In this document: in pieces, positions 1 through 8,019 of the stretch
How the letters are laid out: the number at the start of each line of letters is the position of its first letter
Numbering within the stretch: position 1 is the stretch's first letter
Source of the DNA: Burkholderiales bacterium
GTDB taxonomy: Bacteria > Pseudomonadota > Gammaproteobacteria > Burkholderiales > Burkholderiaceae_C
Length of the DNA: 16,579 nt
Direction: 5' to 3'
Assembly (NCBI GenBank): GCA_025352345.1
Contig: JANXTP010000430.1
Span: 1-16,579 of the forward strand
Made by a program: the position numbers and the translations under genes
Notes under the pieces: model-generated
What the model was told of the DNA's origin: nothing
Seen by the model: the letters and a program-made list of their open reading frames with translations, nothing else
Database searches by the model: none

Positions 1-2514
1 CAGCAGGCCCGAGCGGTCGCTGGCCGACACGCTGAGCAGCCAGTTCTGCGCGCGCTCGTCGGGCCGCAGCGTGATGCGCGGCGTGACCGGAAACGACTTC
101 ACGCGCCGCGACAAGCGGCCCCGGCTCGGCTCGGGCAGCGCCCCCTGGGCGTTCAGCGCACTGCTGAGCTGGGTCTCGACCAGCGAGATCAAATCGCGGT
201 ACTGCGCCGCCGGCGCACCGTCGCGCGAGACTTCGAACTGAGGGTTGACGATCTGGAACGTGTCCAGCGCATAGCCGGTGTTCGTCGTGTGCACTTTCGC
301 TTCGAGGATGTTCGTGGTGTGGACTTTCGCCTCGAGGATGTTGAAGTGCGCGCTGTCGAAATAGCCGCAGATGCGGGCGAACAGGTCGGCGCGGTCGCGT
401 GCGTAGACCAGCACCTGCAGTCCTTCGCCGACCGGCGACACGCGGGCCTTCACCACGGGCGACTCGGACCGCAGCTGTGCATGCAGCGAGCGCGCATGCC
501 AAGCGATTTCGCTGACGTCGTGGCGGGCGAAATAGCTGATCGACAGTGTTTCCCACAGCGGCACTTCGACGTTCGGTGGCTGCAAAGCGAGGTTCAGCAT
601 GTGCCGCGCCTCCTGCTTGCGCGCATCGATTTCGGCATCGAGTTGCGGTTGTGCGCCCCCCAGCGCGCGCAAGGTTGCGCGGTACAGGTCTTCGAGCAGC
701 TTGCCCTTCCACGCGTTCCAGACCTTCGGGCTGGTGCCGCGGATGTCGCTCACCGTCAGCAGGTACAGCGCAGTCAGGCGGCGTTCGGTGCCGACGAGTT
801 GTGCGAAGTTCTGGATCACCACCGGGTCGCTCAGGTCCTCCTTCTGCGCGATGCGCGACATCGTCAGGTGCTGCTTGACCAGGAATTCGATCAGCGCCGC
901 GTCGCCGTGCCCAATGCCGTGATCGCGGCAGAAGCGCCGGACTTCCACCGTGCCCAGCACCGAATGGTCGCCGCCGCGGCCTTTGGCCACATCGTGAAAC
1001 AGCGCCGCCACGTAGAGCGTGTACGGGCTGTCCCACTGCATCGCCAGTTGCGAGCAGAACGGGTATTCGTGGGCGTGTTCCGGGATGAAGAAGCGACGCA
1101 TGTTGCGCAGCACCATCAGGATGTGCTGGTCGACGGTGTAGACGTGAAACAGGTCGTGCTGCATCTGACCGACGATGCGGCGGAATACCCACAGGTAGCG
1201 CCCGAGCACGCTGGTTTCGTTCATCAGACGAAACGCGTGCGTCTGTCCCGCGGGCGCCTGCAGGATCTTCATGAAGGTGGCGCGGTTGACCGGGTCTCGC
1301 CGGAACTCGGCGTTCATCAGGTCGCGGGCGTTGTACAGCGCGCGCAAGGTACGGGTCGACAGCCCATTGACACCGCTGGTCGACTGGAACGTCAGGAAGG
1401 TGGCCAGGATGGCCTGCGGCTGCCGCTGGTACAGGTCATCGCTGACGACTTCGAGCATGCCGTCGCGGTCGAGGAAATCCGCGTCGATCCGCCGCATCGG
1501 CGCATCCTGCAGGCCGGAGATGCGCTCTTCGATGTTGAGCATCAGGATCTGGTTGAGCTGCGCGACCGCCTTGGCGGCCCAGTAATAGCGCCGCATCAGC
1601 ACTTCGGAGGCGCGCTGACCCTCGGTGGCCCGGTAGCCGAAGCTGTCGGCCACGGCACCTTGCAGGTCGAACACCAGCCGGTCTTCGCGGCGCCCGGCAA
1701 CCAGGTGCAAGCGGGCGCGGATCAGCTTGAGCACACCCTCGTTGCGCTGCAGCTGCTTGACCTCGAACGGTGTCGCGAGACCGCTCGCGGCCAGCTCGCC
1801 CCAGTTGCGCCCGAGGCCGGCGGCTCGGGCCACCCACAGGATTACCTGCAGATCGCGCAGGCCGCCCGGGCTTTCCTTGCAGTTGGGTTCGAGCGAGTAC
1901 GGCGTGTCTTCGAACTTCTGATGGCGCTGTCGCATCTCCAGCGTTTTGGCGCGCAGGAACGAGCGTGAGTTCATGGCCTGCGAGTTGTTGCGCCGGAACA
2001 CATTGAAGCCGCGCCGCGATCCGCACAGGTAGCGCGATTCGAGCAGCGCGGTGCGCACGGTGACGTCGCGCTCGGCCTCGGCCATGCACTCCTCGACCGT
2101 GCGCACGCTCGAGCCGATTTCCAGACCGATGTCCCAGCAGGCGGTGATGAAAACTTCCACCCCGAGCTTGAGTGTTGATGCGGCCTTGCCGTCGCCATGT
2201 GGCGTGGACGGGACCAGCACCAGCACATCGATATCGGAATGCGGGAACAGCTCGCCACGCCCGTAGCCGCCCACCGCCAGCAAGGCCGCATCCGCCGGCA
2301 TGCCGCAACGCTCCCACAGACTGAGCAGGGTCTCGTCCACATGGCGCGCCAAGCCGCGGATCAGGCGCGCAGCCGCGGGTGCCGTGGGGCGTGCCGCTTC
2401 GAAATGGCGAATCAGCGCCTCCTTGCCGGCGCGGAATTGCAGGCGCAGGTCCCCAAGCTGTTCAGTGGACAGCGCAGCAGGCTCGGCCGTCGCCGCTGAC
2501 AGCGTGGCAGCCAC
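1..2514 (-). CDS. glnD: GlnD, bifunctional PII uridylyltransferase / uridylyl-removing enzyme (3' end cut by window edge)
   Basis: GlnD attaches UMP to, and removes it from, the PII signal proteins in response to glutamine, so it is the nitrogen sensor at the head of the Ntr cascade. The 838 codons visible read open to the left edge. The nucleotidyltransferase motif GGYGRGELFPHSDID lies at about residues 82-96, with D94 and D96 as the metal ligands. The HD hydrolase motif FHDVAKGRGGDHS has its H507-D508 pair. A first ACT domain spans about 697-780 and a second ACT begins near 823 and is cut off; I expect a few tens of residues to be missing. The GTG at 2514-2512 directly follows the map stop codon and an in-frame TGA, so it is the furthest upstream start; the next ATG lies inside the catalytic domain. 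Odd feature: the 10-residue string NILEAKVHTT occurs twice in tandem (725-734 and 735-744) in ACT1. The identification is firm. Confidence 0.96.
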   Translation of the reverse strand, partial: MAATLSAATAEPAALSTEQLGDLRLQFRAGKEALIRHFEAARPTAPAAARLIRGLARHVDETLLSLWERCGMPADAALLAVGGYGRGELFPHSDIDVLVLVPSTPHGDGKAASTLKLGVEVFITACWDIGLEIGSSVRTVEECMAEAERDVTVRTALLESRYLCGSRRGFNVFRRNNSQAMNSRSFLRAKTLEMRQRHQKFEDTPYSLEPNCKESPGGLRDLQVILWVARAAGLGRNWGELAASGLATPFEVKQLQRNEGVLKLIRARLHLVAGRREDRLVFDLQGAVADSFGYRATEGQRASEVLMRRYYWAAKAVAQLNQILMLNIEERISGLQDAPMRRIDADFLDRDGMLEVVSDDLYQRQPQAILATFLTFQSTSGVNGLSTRTLRALYNARDLMNAEFRRDPVNRATFMKILQAPAGQTHAFRLMNETSVLGRYLWVFRRIVGQMQHDLFHVYTVDQHILMVLRNMRRFFIPEHAHEYPFCSQLAMQWDSPYTLYVAALFHDVAKGRGGDHSVLGTVEVRRFCRDHGIGHGDAALIEFLVKQHLTMSRIAQKEDLSDPVVIQNFAQLVGTERRLTALYLLTVSDIRGTSPKVWNAWKGKLLEDLYRATLRALGGAQPQLDAEIDARKQEARHMLNLALQPPNVEVPLWETLSISYFARHDVSEIAWHARSLHAQLRSESPVVKARVSPVGEGLQVLVYARDRADLFARICGYFDSAHFNILEAKVHTTNILEAKVHTTNTGYALDTFQIVNPQFEVSRDGAPAAQYRDLISLVETQLSSALNAQGALPEPSRGRLSRRVKSFPVTPRITLRPDERAQNWLLSVSASDRSGLL
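280..340 (-). repeat. 30-bp in-frame tandem duplication inside glnD
   Basis: Two adjacent 30-bp units (281-310 and 311-340) are identical at 27 of 30 positions. On the glnD strand each encodes NILEAKVHTT. The three differences are gag/gaa, gtc/gtg and acc/acg, all at third codon positions and all synonymous. The matching Asn codon after the second copy extends the protein repeat by one residue. From my knowledge of the family, GlnD normally has one such beta-strand segment followed by two residues and then G-Y/M-A-L/M-D-T/S-F, so one copy is extra. Confidence 0.95.
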
Positions 2515-3330
2515 TCAGGCGGTCACGGATTCGCGAACGAAGGCCGGCAAGGCCGGACTGCCTGCCGACAGCGTCAGCACCTCGTAGCCGGTGTCGGTGA
2601 CCACCACGGTGTGCTCCCATTGCGCCGACAGCGAGCGGTCCTTGGTGACGATGGTCCAGCCATCGCCGGCCTCGCGAATTTCGCGCCGACCCGCGTTCAC
2701 CATCGGCTCGATGGTGAACACCATGCCCGGCAGCAGCACGTCCAGCGTGCCCGGCTTGCCGTAGTGCAGCACCTGCGGATCCTCATGGAACTTGCGACCG
2801 ATGCCGTGGCCGCAGAACTCGCGCACCACCGAAAAGCCGTTGTTCTCGGCAAAGGTCTGGATCGCATGCCCGATGTCGCCCAGTCGCGCACCCGGCTTGA
2901 CCTTCACGATCCCGCGCCACATCGCCTCGTAGGTGAGCTGGCACAGGCGCGTTGCCGCGATCGAGGCCTCGCCGACGATGAACATGCGGCTGGTGTCGCC
3001 ATGCCAGCCGTCCTTGATGACCGTGATGTCGATGTTGACGATGTCGCCATTCTTCAATGGGCGCTCGTTCGGGATACCGTGGCAGATCTGGTGGTTGATC
3101 GAGGTGCAGATCGATTTGGGGTACGGCGCGTAGCCCGGTGGCGCGTAGTTCAGCGGCGCCGGGATGGTCTGCTGAACGTTGACCATGTGGTCGTGCGCCA
3201 GCTTGTCCAGCGTGTCGGTTCTGACCCCCGGCACCAGGTGTGGTGTCAGCATGTCCAGCACCTCGGCGGCGAGGCGGCCGGCGATGCGCATGCCATCGAT
3301 GTCGGCAGCGGTCTTGATGGCGATCGTCAT
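2515..3330 (-). CDS. map: Methionine aminopeptidase, type I
   Basis: Map removes the initiator methionine from new proteins in the cytosol. The 271-residue protein has the usual length of the bacterial type Ia enzyme. All five metal ligands are present: D101 and D112 in the segment from NID to KDGWHGDTS, H175 in GHGIGRKFHEDP, E208 in FTIEPM and E239 in AQWEH. The substrate-binding H84 lies in CHGIPNE. The ATG at 3330 matches the family N-terminus (MTIAIKTAADIDGMRIAGRL). No good Shine-Dalgarno sequence precedes it; a GGTGAG lies about 12 nt upstream, and a likely -10 box sits only 6 nt from the ATG. Its TGA stop abuts the GTG start of glnD, which suggests one transcript and translational coupling. 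It is divergent from purL across 61 bp. Confidence 0.97.
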   Translation of the reverse strand: MTIAIKTAADIDGMRIAGRLAAEVLDMLTPHLVPGVRTDTLDKLAHDHMVNVQQTIPAPLNYAPPGYAPYPKSICTSINHQICHGIPNERPLKNGDIVNIDITVIKDGWHGDTSRMFIVGEASIAATRLCQLTYEAMWRGIVKVKPGARLGDIGHAIQTFAENNGFSVVREFCGHGIGRKFHEDPQVLHYGKPGTLDVLLPGMVFTIEPMVNAGRREIREAGDGWTIVTKDRSLSAQWEHTVVVTDTGYEVLTLSAGSPALPAFVRESVTA

Positions 3331-3336
3331 GCGGAT

Positions 3337-3364
3337 GATTATCTCACCCGACCCGTAAAATCAA
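3337..3364 (-). promoter_or_regulatory. Probable sigma70-type promoter of map-glnD
   Basis: On the minus strand TTGATT (3364-3359) and GATAAT (3342-3337) stand 16 bp apart, matching the -35 consensus at 5 of 6 and the -10 consensus at 5 of 6. Transcription would begin near 3330, at or next to the map start codon, so the message would have almost no leader. This rests on motif reading only; GC-rich genomes often use weaker boxes, so these AT-rich matches stand out but are not proof. Confidence 0.45.
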
Positions 3365-3391
3365 GGGTCAACCCGTGGTGGCCCACCCACC

Positions 3392-6300
3392 ATGCCGGAC
3401 TTCCCACATCTCCCCGAGCCGAGCCGCGTGAGCCCATCGCCCCAGCACCTGCCCCAGCACCTGATTCCTGTCGAGGGGGGCAATGCGCTCCCGGCGTTCC
3501 GCGCGCAGGCGCTGCTGAACCGGCTGCAACAGGTCGCGCCACGCGTCACCGCCGTCCATGCACGGCATGTGCACTGGGTGTGCAGCGAGACACCGTTGAC
3601 GCCTGCCCAGCGCGACACGCTGGACGGTCTTTTGCGCTACGGCGATGCCTATGCCGGCCCGACCGAGGGCGTGCTGATCGTCACCGCGCCGCGCCTGGGC
3701 ACGGTCTCGCCGTGGGCCTCGAAGGCAACCGACATCGCGCACAACTGCGGTTTGGCCGTGAAGCGGGTCGAGCGCGTCACCGAGTACCGGTTGACCGTGA
3801 AGTCCGGTCTGCTGGGCGGCAGCAAGCCACTGAGCACCGACGAGCTGGATGCCGCCACCGCGCTGTTGCACGACCGCATGACCGAAAGCGTGCTGCTGCG
3901 CCGGGAAGATGCCGCACACCTGTTCGACGAGCGGCCTGCGGCGCCGATGGCGCAGGTCGATCTGCTGGGTTCAGGCCGGTCTGCGCTGGTTGCGGCCAAT
4001 GTTGAATTCGGCCTGGCCCTGTCCGACGACGAGATCGACTACCTGGTGACCGCCTTCACCGCTTTGCAGCGCAACCCGACCGATGTCGAGCTGATGATGT
4101 TCGCGCAGGCCAACAGCGAGCACTGCCGCCACAAGATCTTCAACGCCAGCTTCACGATCGACGGCGTGGCCCAGGAACGCTCGATGTTCCAGATGATCCG
4201 CAACACGCACCAGCTGGCGCCACAGCACACGGTGATTGCGTACAGCGACAACTCGTCGGTCATGGAGGGTGGTGTCATCGAGCGCTGGTTGCCCGAGGGC
4301 TACACCAACGCGCCGGTCTACAGCGCACGCCACGAGCTGGCGCATGTGCTGATGAAGGTCGAGACGCACAACCACCCGACGGCGATCTCGCCGTTCCCGG
4401 GCGCATCGACTGGCGCCGGTGGCGAAATCCGCGACGAAGGCGCGACCGGCCGTGGCTCGAAGCCGAAGGCGGGCCTGACCGGATTCACCGTGTCGAACCT
4501 GAACCTGCCCGGCACCGACTGGGCCTGGGAGCACTCACCCTACGGCAAGCCGGAGCACATCGCCAGCCCGCTGCAGATCATGATCGAGGGGCCGCTCGGC
4601 GGCGCGGCGTTCAACAACGAGTTCGGGCGGCCCAACCTTGCCGGCTACTTCCGTGTGTACGAGCAGACGGTCGGTGTCGCAGGCAAGCAGCAGCGTCGCG
4701 GCTATCACAAGCCCATCATGATCGCCGGCGGTCTGGGCACGATTTCGGCGGTGCAGACCGACAAGGTCGCGTTCGCAGCCGGCACCTTGCTGGTCCAGCT
4801 GGGTGGCCCTGGCATGCGCATCGGCATGGGCGGCAGCGCGGCCAGCTCGATGGCCGCGGGGGCCAATGCGGCCGCACTCGATTTCGATTCGGTGCAACGG
4901 GGCAACCCGGAAATCCAGCGTCGCGCGCAGGAGGTCATCAACCACTGCGCAGCACTGGGCGCAGTGAATCCTATCCTCGCGATCCACGATGTGGGCGCGG
5001 GCGGCATCTCGAATGCGTTTCCCGAACTGGTCGATGGAGCAGGGCGGGGCGCGCGTTTCGATCTGCGCCAGGTGCCACTCGAAGAAAGCGGGATGTCGCC
5101 GAAGGAAATCTGGAGCAACGAAAGCCAGGAGCGCTACGTGCTCGCCGTGCAGCCCGATCTGCTGCCGATGTTCGACGCGATGTGCGTGCGCGAGCGCTGC
5201 CCGTATGCGGTCGTCGGCGTCGCGACCGAGGCGAAGCAATTGGTGTTGGCCGACGCGCCGATTAAGGACAGCCGGCCGTCGGCGTCACCCGCGATCGACA
5301 TGCCGATGGAGGTGCTGCTGGGCAAGCCGCCGAAGATGCACCGCGACGTGACGCGCGTGGCGCCGGAACTGCCCGCACTCGATCTGACGGATGTTGAACT
5401 GGCAACGGTGGCCCTCGACGTGCTTCGCCACCCGACGGTGGCCAGCAAGCGCTTTCTGATCACCATCGGTGACCGCAGTGTCGGTGGTCTGAGCCACCGC
5501 GACCCGATGGTCGGCCCCTGGCAGGTGCCGGTGGCCGACTGCGCGGTGACGCTGGCCGATTACAGCGGTGTTCGCGGCGAGGCAATGAGCGTTGGCGAGC
5601 GCACGCCGCTGGCCGTCATCGATGCGCCGGCCTCGGGCCGCATGGCTGTCGGCGAGGCGCTGACCAACCTGCTGGCCGCACCGTTTGCGCTGGAGCGCGT
5701 CAAGCTCAGCTGCAACTGGATGGCAGCGTGTGGCGAGCCCGGCGAAGATGCCGCGCTGTACGACACCGTGCGGGCGGTCGGGATGGAGTTGTGCCCGGCG
5801 CTGGGCATCAGCGTACCGGTCGGCAAGGACAGCCTGTCGATGCGCACGCGGTGGACAGACAACAGTGAAGCGAAGCAGGTCACCGCGCCGGTCTCGTTGA
5901 TCGTCTCGGCCTTCGTCACCCTCGACGATGTGCGCCGCACGTTGACGCCGCAATTGCAACCGGGTGACACGACGCTGATCCTGATCGACCTGGGGCAGGG
6001 CAAGAATCGCCTGGCCGGCTCGATGCTGGCGCAGGTGCTGAACCAGACTGGCAACGCCATCGACGGCGTGCCCGATCTCGACGACCCGGCGCAGCTGAAG
6101 GCGCTGATCGCCGCAATCAATCAGCTTCGTGCCGAAGGCCGCCTGCTGGCGTACCACGACCGCAGCGACGGCGGCCTGTGGGCGACGGTGTGTGAAATGG
6201 CCTTTGCCGGTCACCTGGGCATCAGCCTGAACATCGACATGCTGCTGGTCGAAGGCGACGGCATCAGCGACAGCCGCATGGACTGGGGCGACTCGAAGAA

Positions 6301-7465
6301 CTGGGCCGGCCAGGTCGGCGCACGCCGCCAGGAGCTGACGTTGAAGGCACTGTTCAACGAGGAACTGGGTGTCGTCATCCAGGTGCCCACTGCCGTGCGC
6401 AACGAGGTGATGCAGACGCTGCGCGCGCACGGTCTGGCCAAGCACAGCCACTTCATCGGCAAGCCGAATGACCGCGGCGTGCTCGAAGTCTGGCGCGACA
6501 CCAAGAACGTGTTCAGCTCGCCGTTGCGTGAGCTGCAGCAGGTGTGGGACGAGGTCAGCTGGCGAATCGCGCGCCTGCGCGACAACCCGACCTCTGCCGA
6601 TGCCGAGCACGAGGCCGCCGGTCGGGCCGATGACGCCGGCTTGCACCGGCACCTGAGCTTTGACCCGAGCGAGGACGTGGCTGCGCCCTTCATCCACACG
6701 GCGCGCCCGAAGCTCGCGATCCTGCGCGAGCAAGGTGTCAACAGCCAGGTCGAGATGAGCTACGCGATGGCGCTTGCCGGCTTCGACACCTACGACGTGC
6801 ATATGAGCGACCTGCAAAGCGGTCGTGCCCGGCTCGACCAGTTCATCGGCTTCGTCGCCTGTGGTGGCTTCAGCTACGGCGACACGCTGGGCGCTGGCGA
6901 AGGCTGGGCGCGTTCGATCCTGTTCAACCCGCAACTGGCCGAGCAGTTCGCCGCCTTCTTCAATCGACAGGACACCTTCGCGCTCGGCGTGTGCAATGGC
7001 TGCCAGATGATGGCGGCGCTGTCGCCGATCATCCCCGGCGCGCAGGCCTGGCCGAAGTTCACCCGCAACCGCAGCGAGCAGTTCGAGGCCCGGCTCAGTC
7101 TGGTCGAAGTGCTCGAGAGCCCGTCGATCCTGTTCGCCGGCATGGCCGGCAGCCGACTGCCGGTGGCGGTGTCGCATGGTGAAGGCTTTGCTGACTTTTC
7201 CCAGCGCGGCGACATCAATGCCGTGCACCGGGCCATGCGCTTCGTCGATCATGCAGGACTGGCCACCGAGGCCTACCCGTTCAACCCGAACGGCAGCCCG
7301 GACGGGTTGACCTCGGTGACCACGCCGGACGGTCGCTACACCGTGCTGATGCCGCATGCCGAGCGCGTGTTCCGCAACCTGCAGATGAGCTGGACGTCGG
7401 GCATGCCGGGCGAGCCGAGCCCCTGGATGCGGATGTTCCGCAACGCGCGGCGCTGGGTGGGTTGA
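3392..7465 (+). CDS. purL: Phosphoribosylformylglycinamidine synthase (FGAM synthase, large proteobacterial form)
   Basis: PurL converts FGAR plus glutamine and ATP to FGAM in the fourth step of de novo purine synthesis. At 1357 residues it is the single-chain form with an N-terminal PurS-like domain, a linker, two AIR-synthase-like halves and a C-terminal class I glutaminase. The FGAM synthase core shows NSEHCRHKIFNA, KVETHNHPTAI and GGIGG-like glycine stretches. In the glutaminase, the nucleophile is C1201 in GVCNGCQMM, and H1322 and E1324 in MPHAERVFRN complete the triad. The N-terminus is about 30 residues longer than the E. coli protein before the conserved GGNALPAFRAQ. The only in-frame start choices are ATG 3392 and GTG 3428, and neither has a clear ribosome binding site. 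The start is therefore less certain than the function. Confidence 0.97.
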   Translation: MPDFPHLPEPSRVSPSPQHLPQHLIPVEGGNALPAFRAQALLNRLQQVAPRVTAVHARHVHWVCSETPLTPAQRDTLDGLLRYGDAYAGPTEGVLIVTAPRLGTVSPWASKATDIAHNCGLAVKRVERVTEYRLTVKSGLLGGSKPLSTDELDAATALLHDRMTESVLLRREDAAHLFDERPAAPMAQVDLLGSGRSALVAANVEFGLALSDDEIDYLVTAFTALQRNPTDVELMMFAQANSEHCRHKIFNASFTIDGVAQERSMFQMIRNTHQLAPQHTVIAYSDNSSVMEGGVIERWLPEGYTNAPVYSARHELAHVLMKVETHNHPTAISPFPGASTGAGGEIRDEGATGRGSKPKAGLTGFTVSNLNLPGTDWAWEHSPYGKPEHIASPLQIMIEGPLGGAAFNNEFGRPNLAGYFRVYEQTVGVAGKQQRRGYHKPIMIAGGLGTISAVQTDKVAFAAGTLLVQLGGPGMRIGMGGSAASSMAAGANAAALDFDSVQRGNPEIQRRAQEVINHCAALGAVNPILAIHDVGAGGISNAFPELVDGAGRGARFDLRQVPLEESGMSPKEIWSNESQERYVLAVQPDLLPMFDAMCVRERCPYAVVGVATEAKQLVLADAPIKDSRPSASPAIDMPMEVLLGKPPKMHRDVTRVAPELPALDLTDVELATVALDVLRHPTVASKRFLITIGDRSVGGLSHRDPMVGPWQVPVADCAVTLADYSGVRGEAMSVGERTPLAVIDAPASGRMAVGEALTNLLAAPFALERVKLSCNWMAACGEPGEDAALYDTVRAVGMELCPALGISVPVGKDSLSMRTRWTDNSEAKQVTAPVSLIVSAFVTLDDVRRTLTPQLQPGDTTLILIDLGQGKNRLAGSMLAQVLNQTGNAIDGVPDLDDPAQLKALIAAINQLRAEGRLLAYHDRSDGGLWATVCEMAFAGHLGISLNIDMLLVEGDGISDSRMDWGDSKNWAGQVGARRQELTLKALFNEELGVVIQVPTAVRNEVMQTLRAHGLAKHSHFIGKPNDRGVLEVWRDTKNVFSSPLRELQQVWDEVSWRIARLRDNPTSADAEHEAAGRADDAGLHRHLSFDPSEDVAAPFIHTARPKLAILREQGVNSQVEMSYAMALAGFDTYDVHMSDLQSGRARLDQFIGFVACGGFSYGDTLGAGEGWARSILFNPQLAEQFAAFFNRQDTFALGVCNGCQMMAALSPIIPGAQAWPKFTRNRSEQFEARLSLVEVLESPSILFAGMAGSRLPVAVSHGEGFADFSQRGDINAVHRAMRFVDHAGLATEAYPFNPNGSPDGLTSVTTPDGRYTVLMPHAERVFRNLQMSWTSGMPGEPSPWMRMFRNARRWVG
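3440..3463 (+). repeat. Perfect 12-bp tandem repeat at the 5' end of purL
   Basis: CCCCAGCACCTG occurs twice in a row and encodes the PQHLPQHL segment of the non-conserved N-terminal extension of PurL. It falls before the first family-conserved residues, so the length of this stretch is probably free to vary. Confidence 0.9.
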
Positions 7466-7520
7466 TGCGCCCCTCACCCCCTTACCATCTGCACACACCC
7501 GAACAACCACCGAGACGGCA

Positions 7521-8000
7521 ATGAACAGATTCCTGCAGGCACTGCTGTGGCTGGTGACGGTAGGTGTCGCCACTGGGTGCTCACAGCTGCCGATACGCGA
7601 TCCACTGCGGATCAGCTTGGTCGGCATCGAACCGCTGCCGGGGCAGGGCCTGGAGTTGCGCATGGCGATGAAGCTGCGGGTGCAGAACCCGAACGACACG
7701 CCGGTCGACTTCGACGGCGTGGCGCTCGAGGTCGATCTGCGTGGCCTGAGTTTCGCCAGCGGCGTCAGCGATCAGGTGGGCTCGGTGCCACGCTACAGCG
7801 AGTCGGTGATCTCGGTGCCGGTGTCGGTGTCGGCCATCTCGGTGCTGCGCCAGGGCTTGAGCTTCGCCAACGGTGACCGCTCCAGCGTTACCTATGCGAT
7901 CCGCGGCAAGATCGGCGGATCGATGCTCAGCGGATCCACCTTCAAGACCAACGGCCAGATCGAGCTGCCGACCTCGCTGCTCGGCTCCAGCGCGCCTTGA
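7521..8000 (+). CDS. LEA14-like (LEA type 2 / WHy domain) lipoprotein
   Basis: The product is a 159-residue secreted lipoprotein. A short positive N-terminus (MNR), a hydrophobic stretch (about residues 4-17) and the lipobox-like VATGC with C20 indicate signal peptidase II processing. Ser follows the Cys, which suggests outer membrane sorting. The mature part reads as the beta-rich LEA14/WHy fold: paired strands such as LELRMAMKLRVQNPNDTPVDFDGVALEVDL, with the family's N-P-N/D motif, and a Val/Ser-rich strand region (SVISVPVSVSAISV). The molecular role of bacterial members is not established; LEA14 domains are generally linked to desiccation or cell-envelope stress. It follows purL by 55 bp without a visible terminator and is followed 19 bp later by a membrane acyltransferase gene. 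The ATG is supported by the signal peptide; a weak GAG lies upstream. Confidence 0.85.
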   Translation: MNRFLQALLWLVTVGVATGCSQLPIRDPLRISLVGIEPLPGQGLELRMAMKLRVQNPNDTPVDFDGVALEVDLRGLSFASGVSDQVGSVPRYSESVISVPVSVSAISVLRQGLSFANGDRSSVTYAIRGKIGGSMLSGSTFKTNGQIELPTSLLGSSAP

Positions 8001-8019
8001 GTCGGGTGCGAGCGGCGTG

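Noticed and set aside
289..1968. A 559-codon open frame on the plus strand opposite glnD
   Set aside because: It is antisense to well-conserved GlnD domains, with shadow-like composition and no recognisable domain.
2611..4005. A 464-codon plus-strand frame running across map, the intergenic region and the 5' end of purL
   Set aside because: It overlaps two certain genes in other frames and has no conserved motif.
5285..7699. An 804-codon open frame on the minus strand opposite purL
   Set aside because: It lies antisense to a clearly conserved gene, its translation is rich in Arg, His, Ala, Val and Gln as expected from the GC-rich complement, and it shows no known domain. It is a codon-bias shadow.
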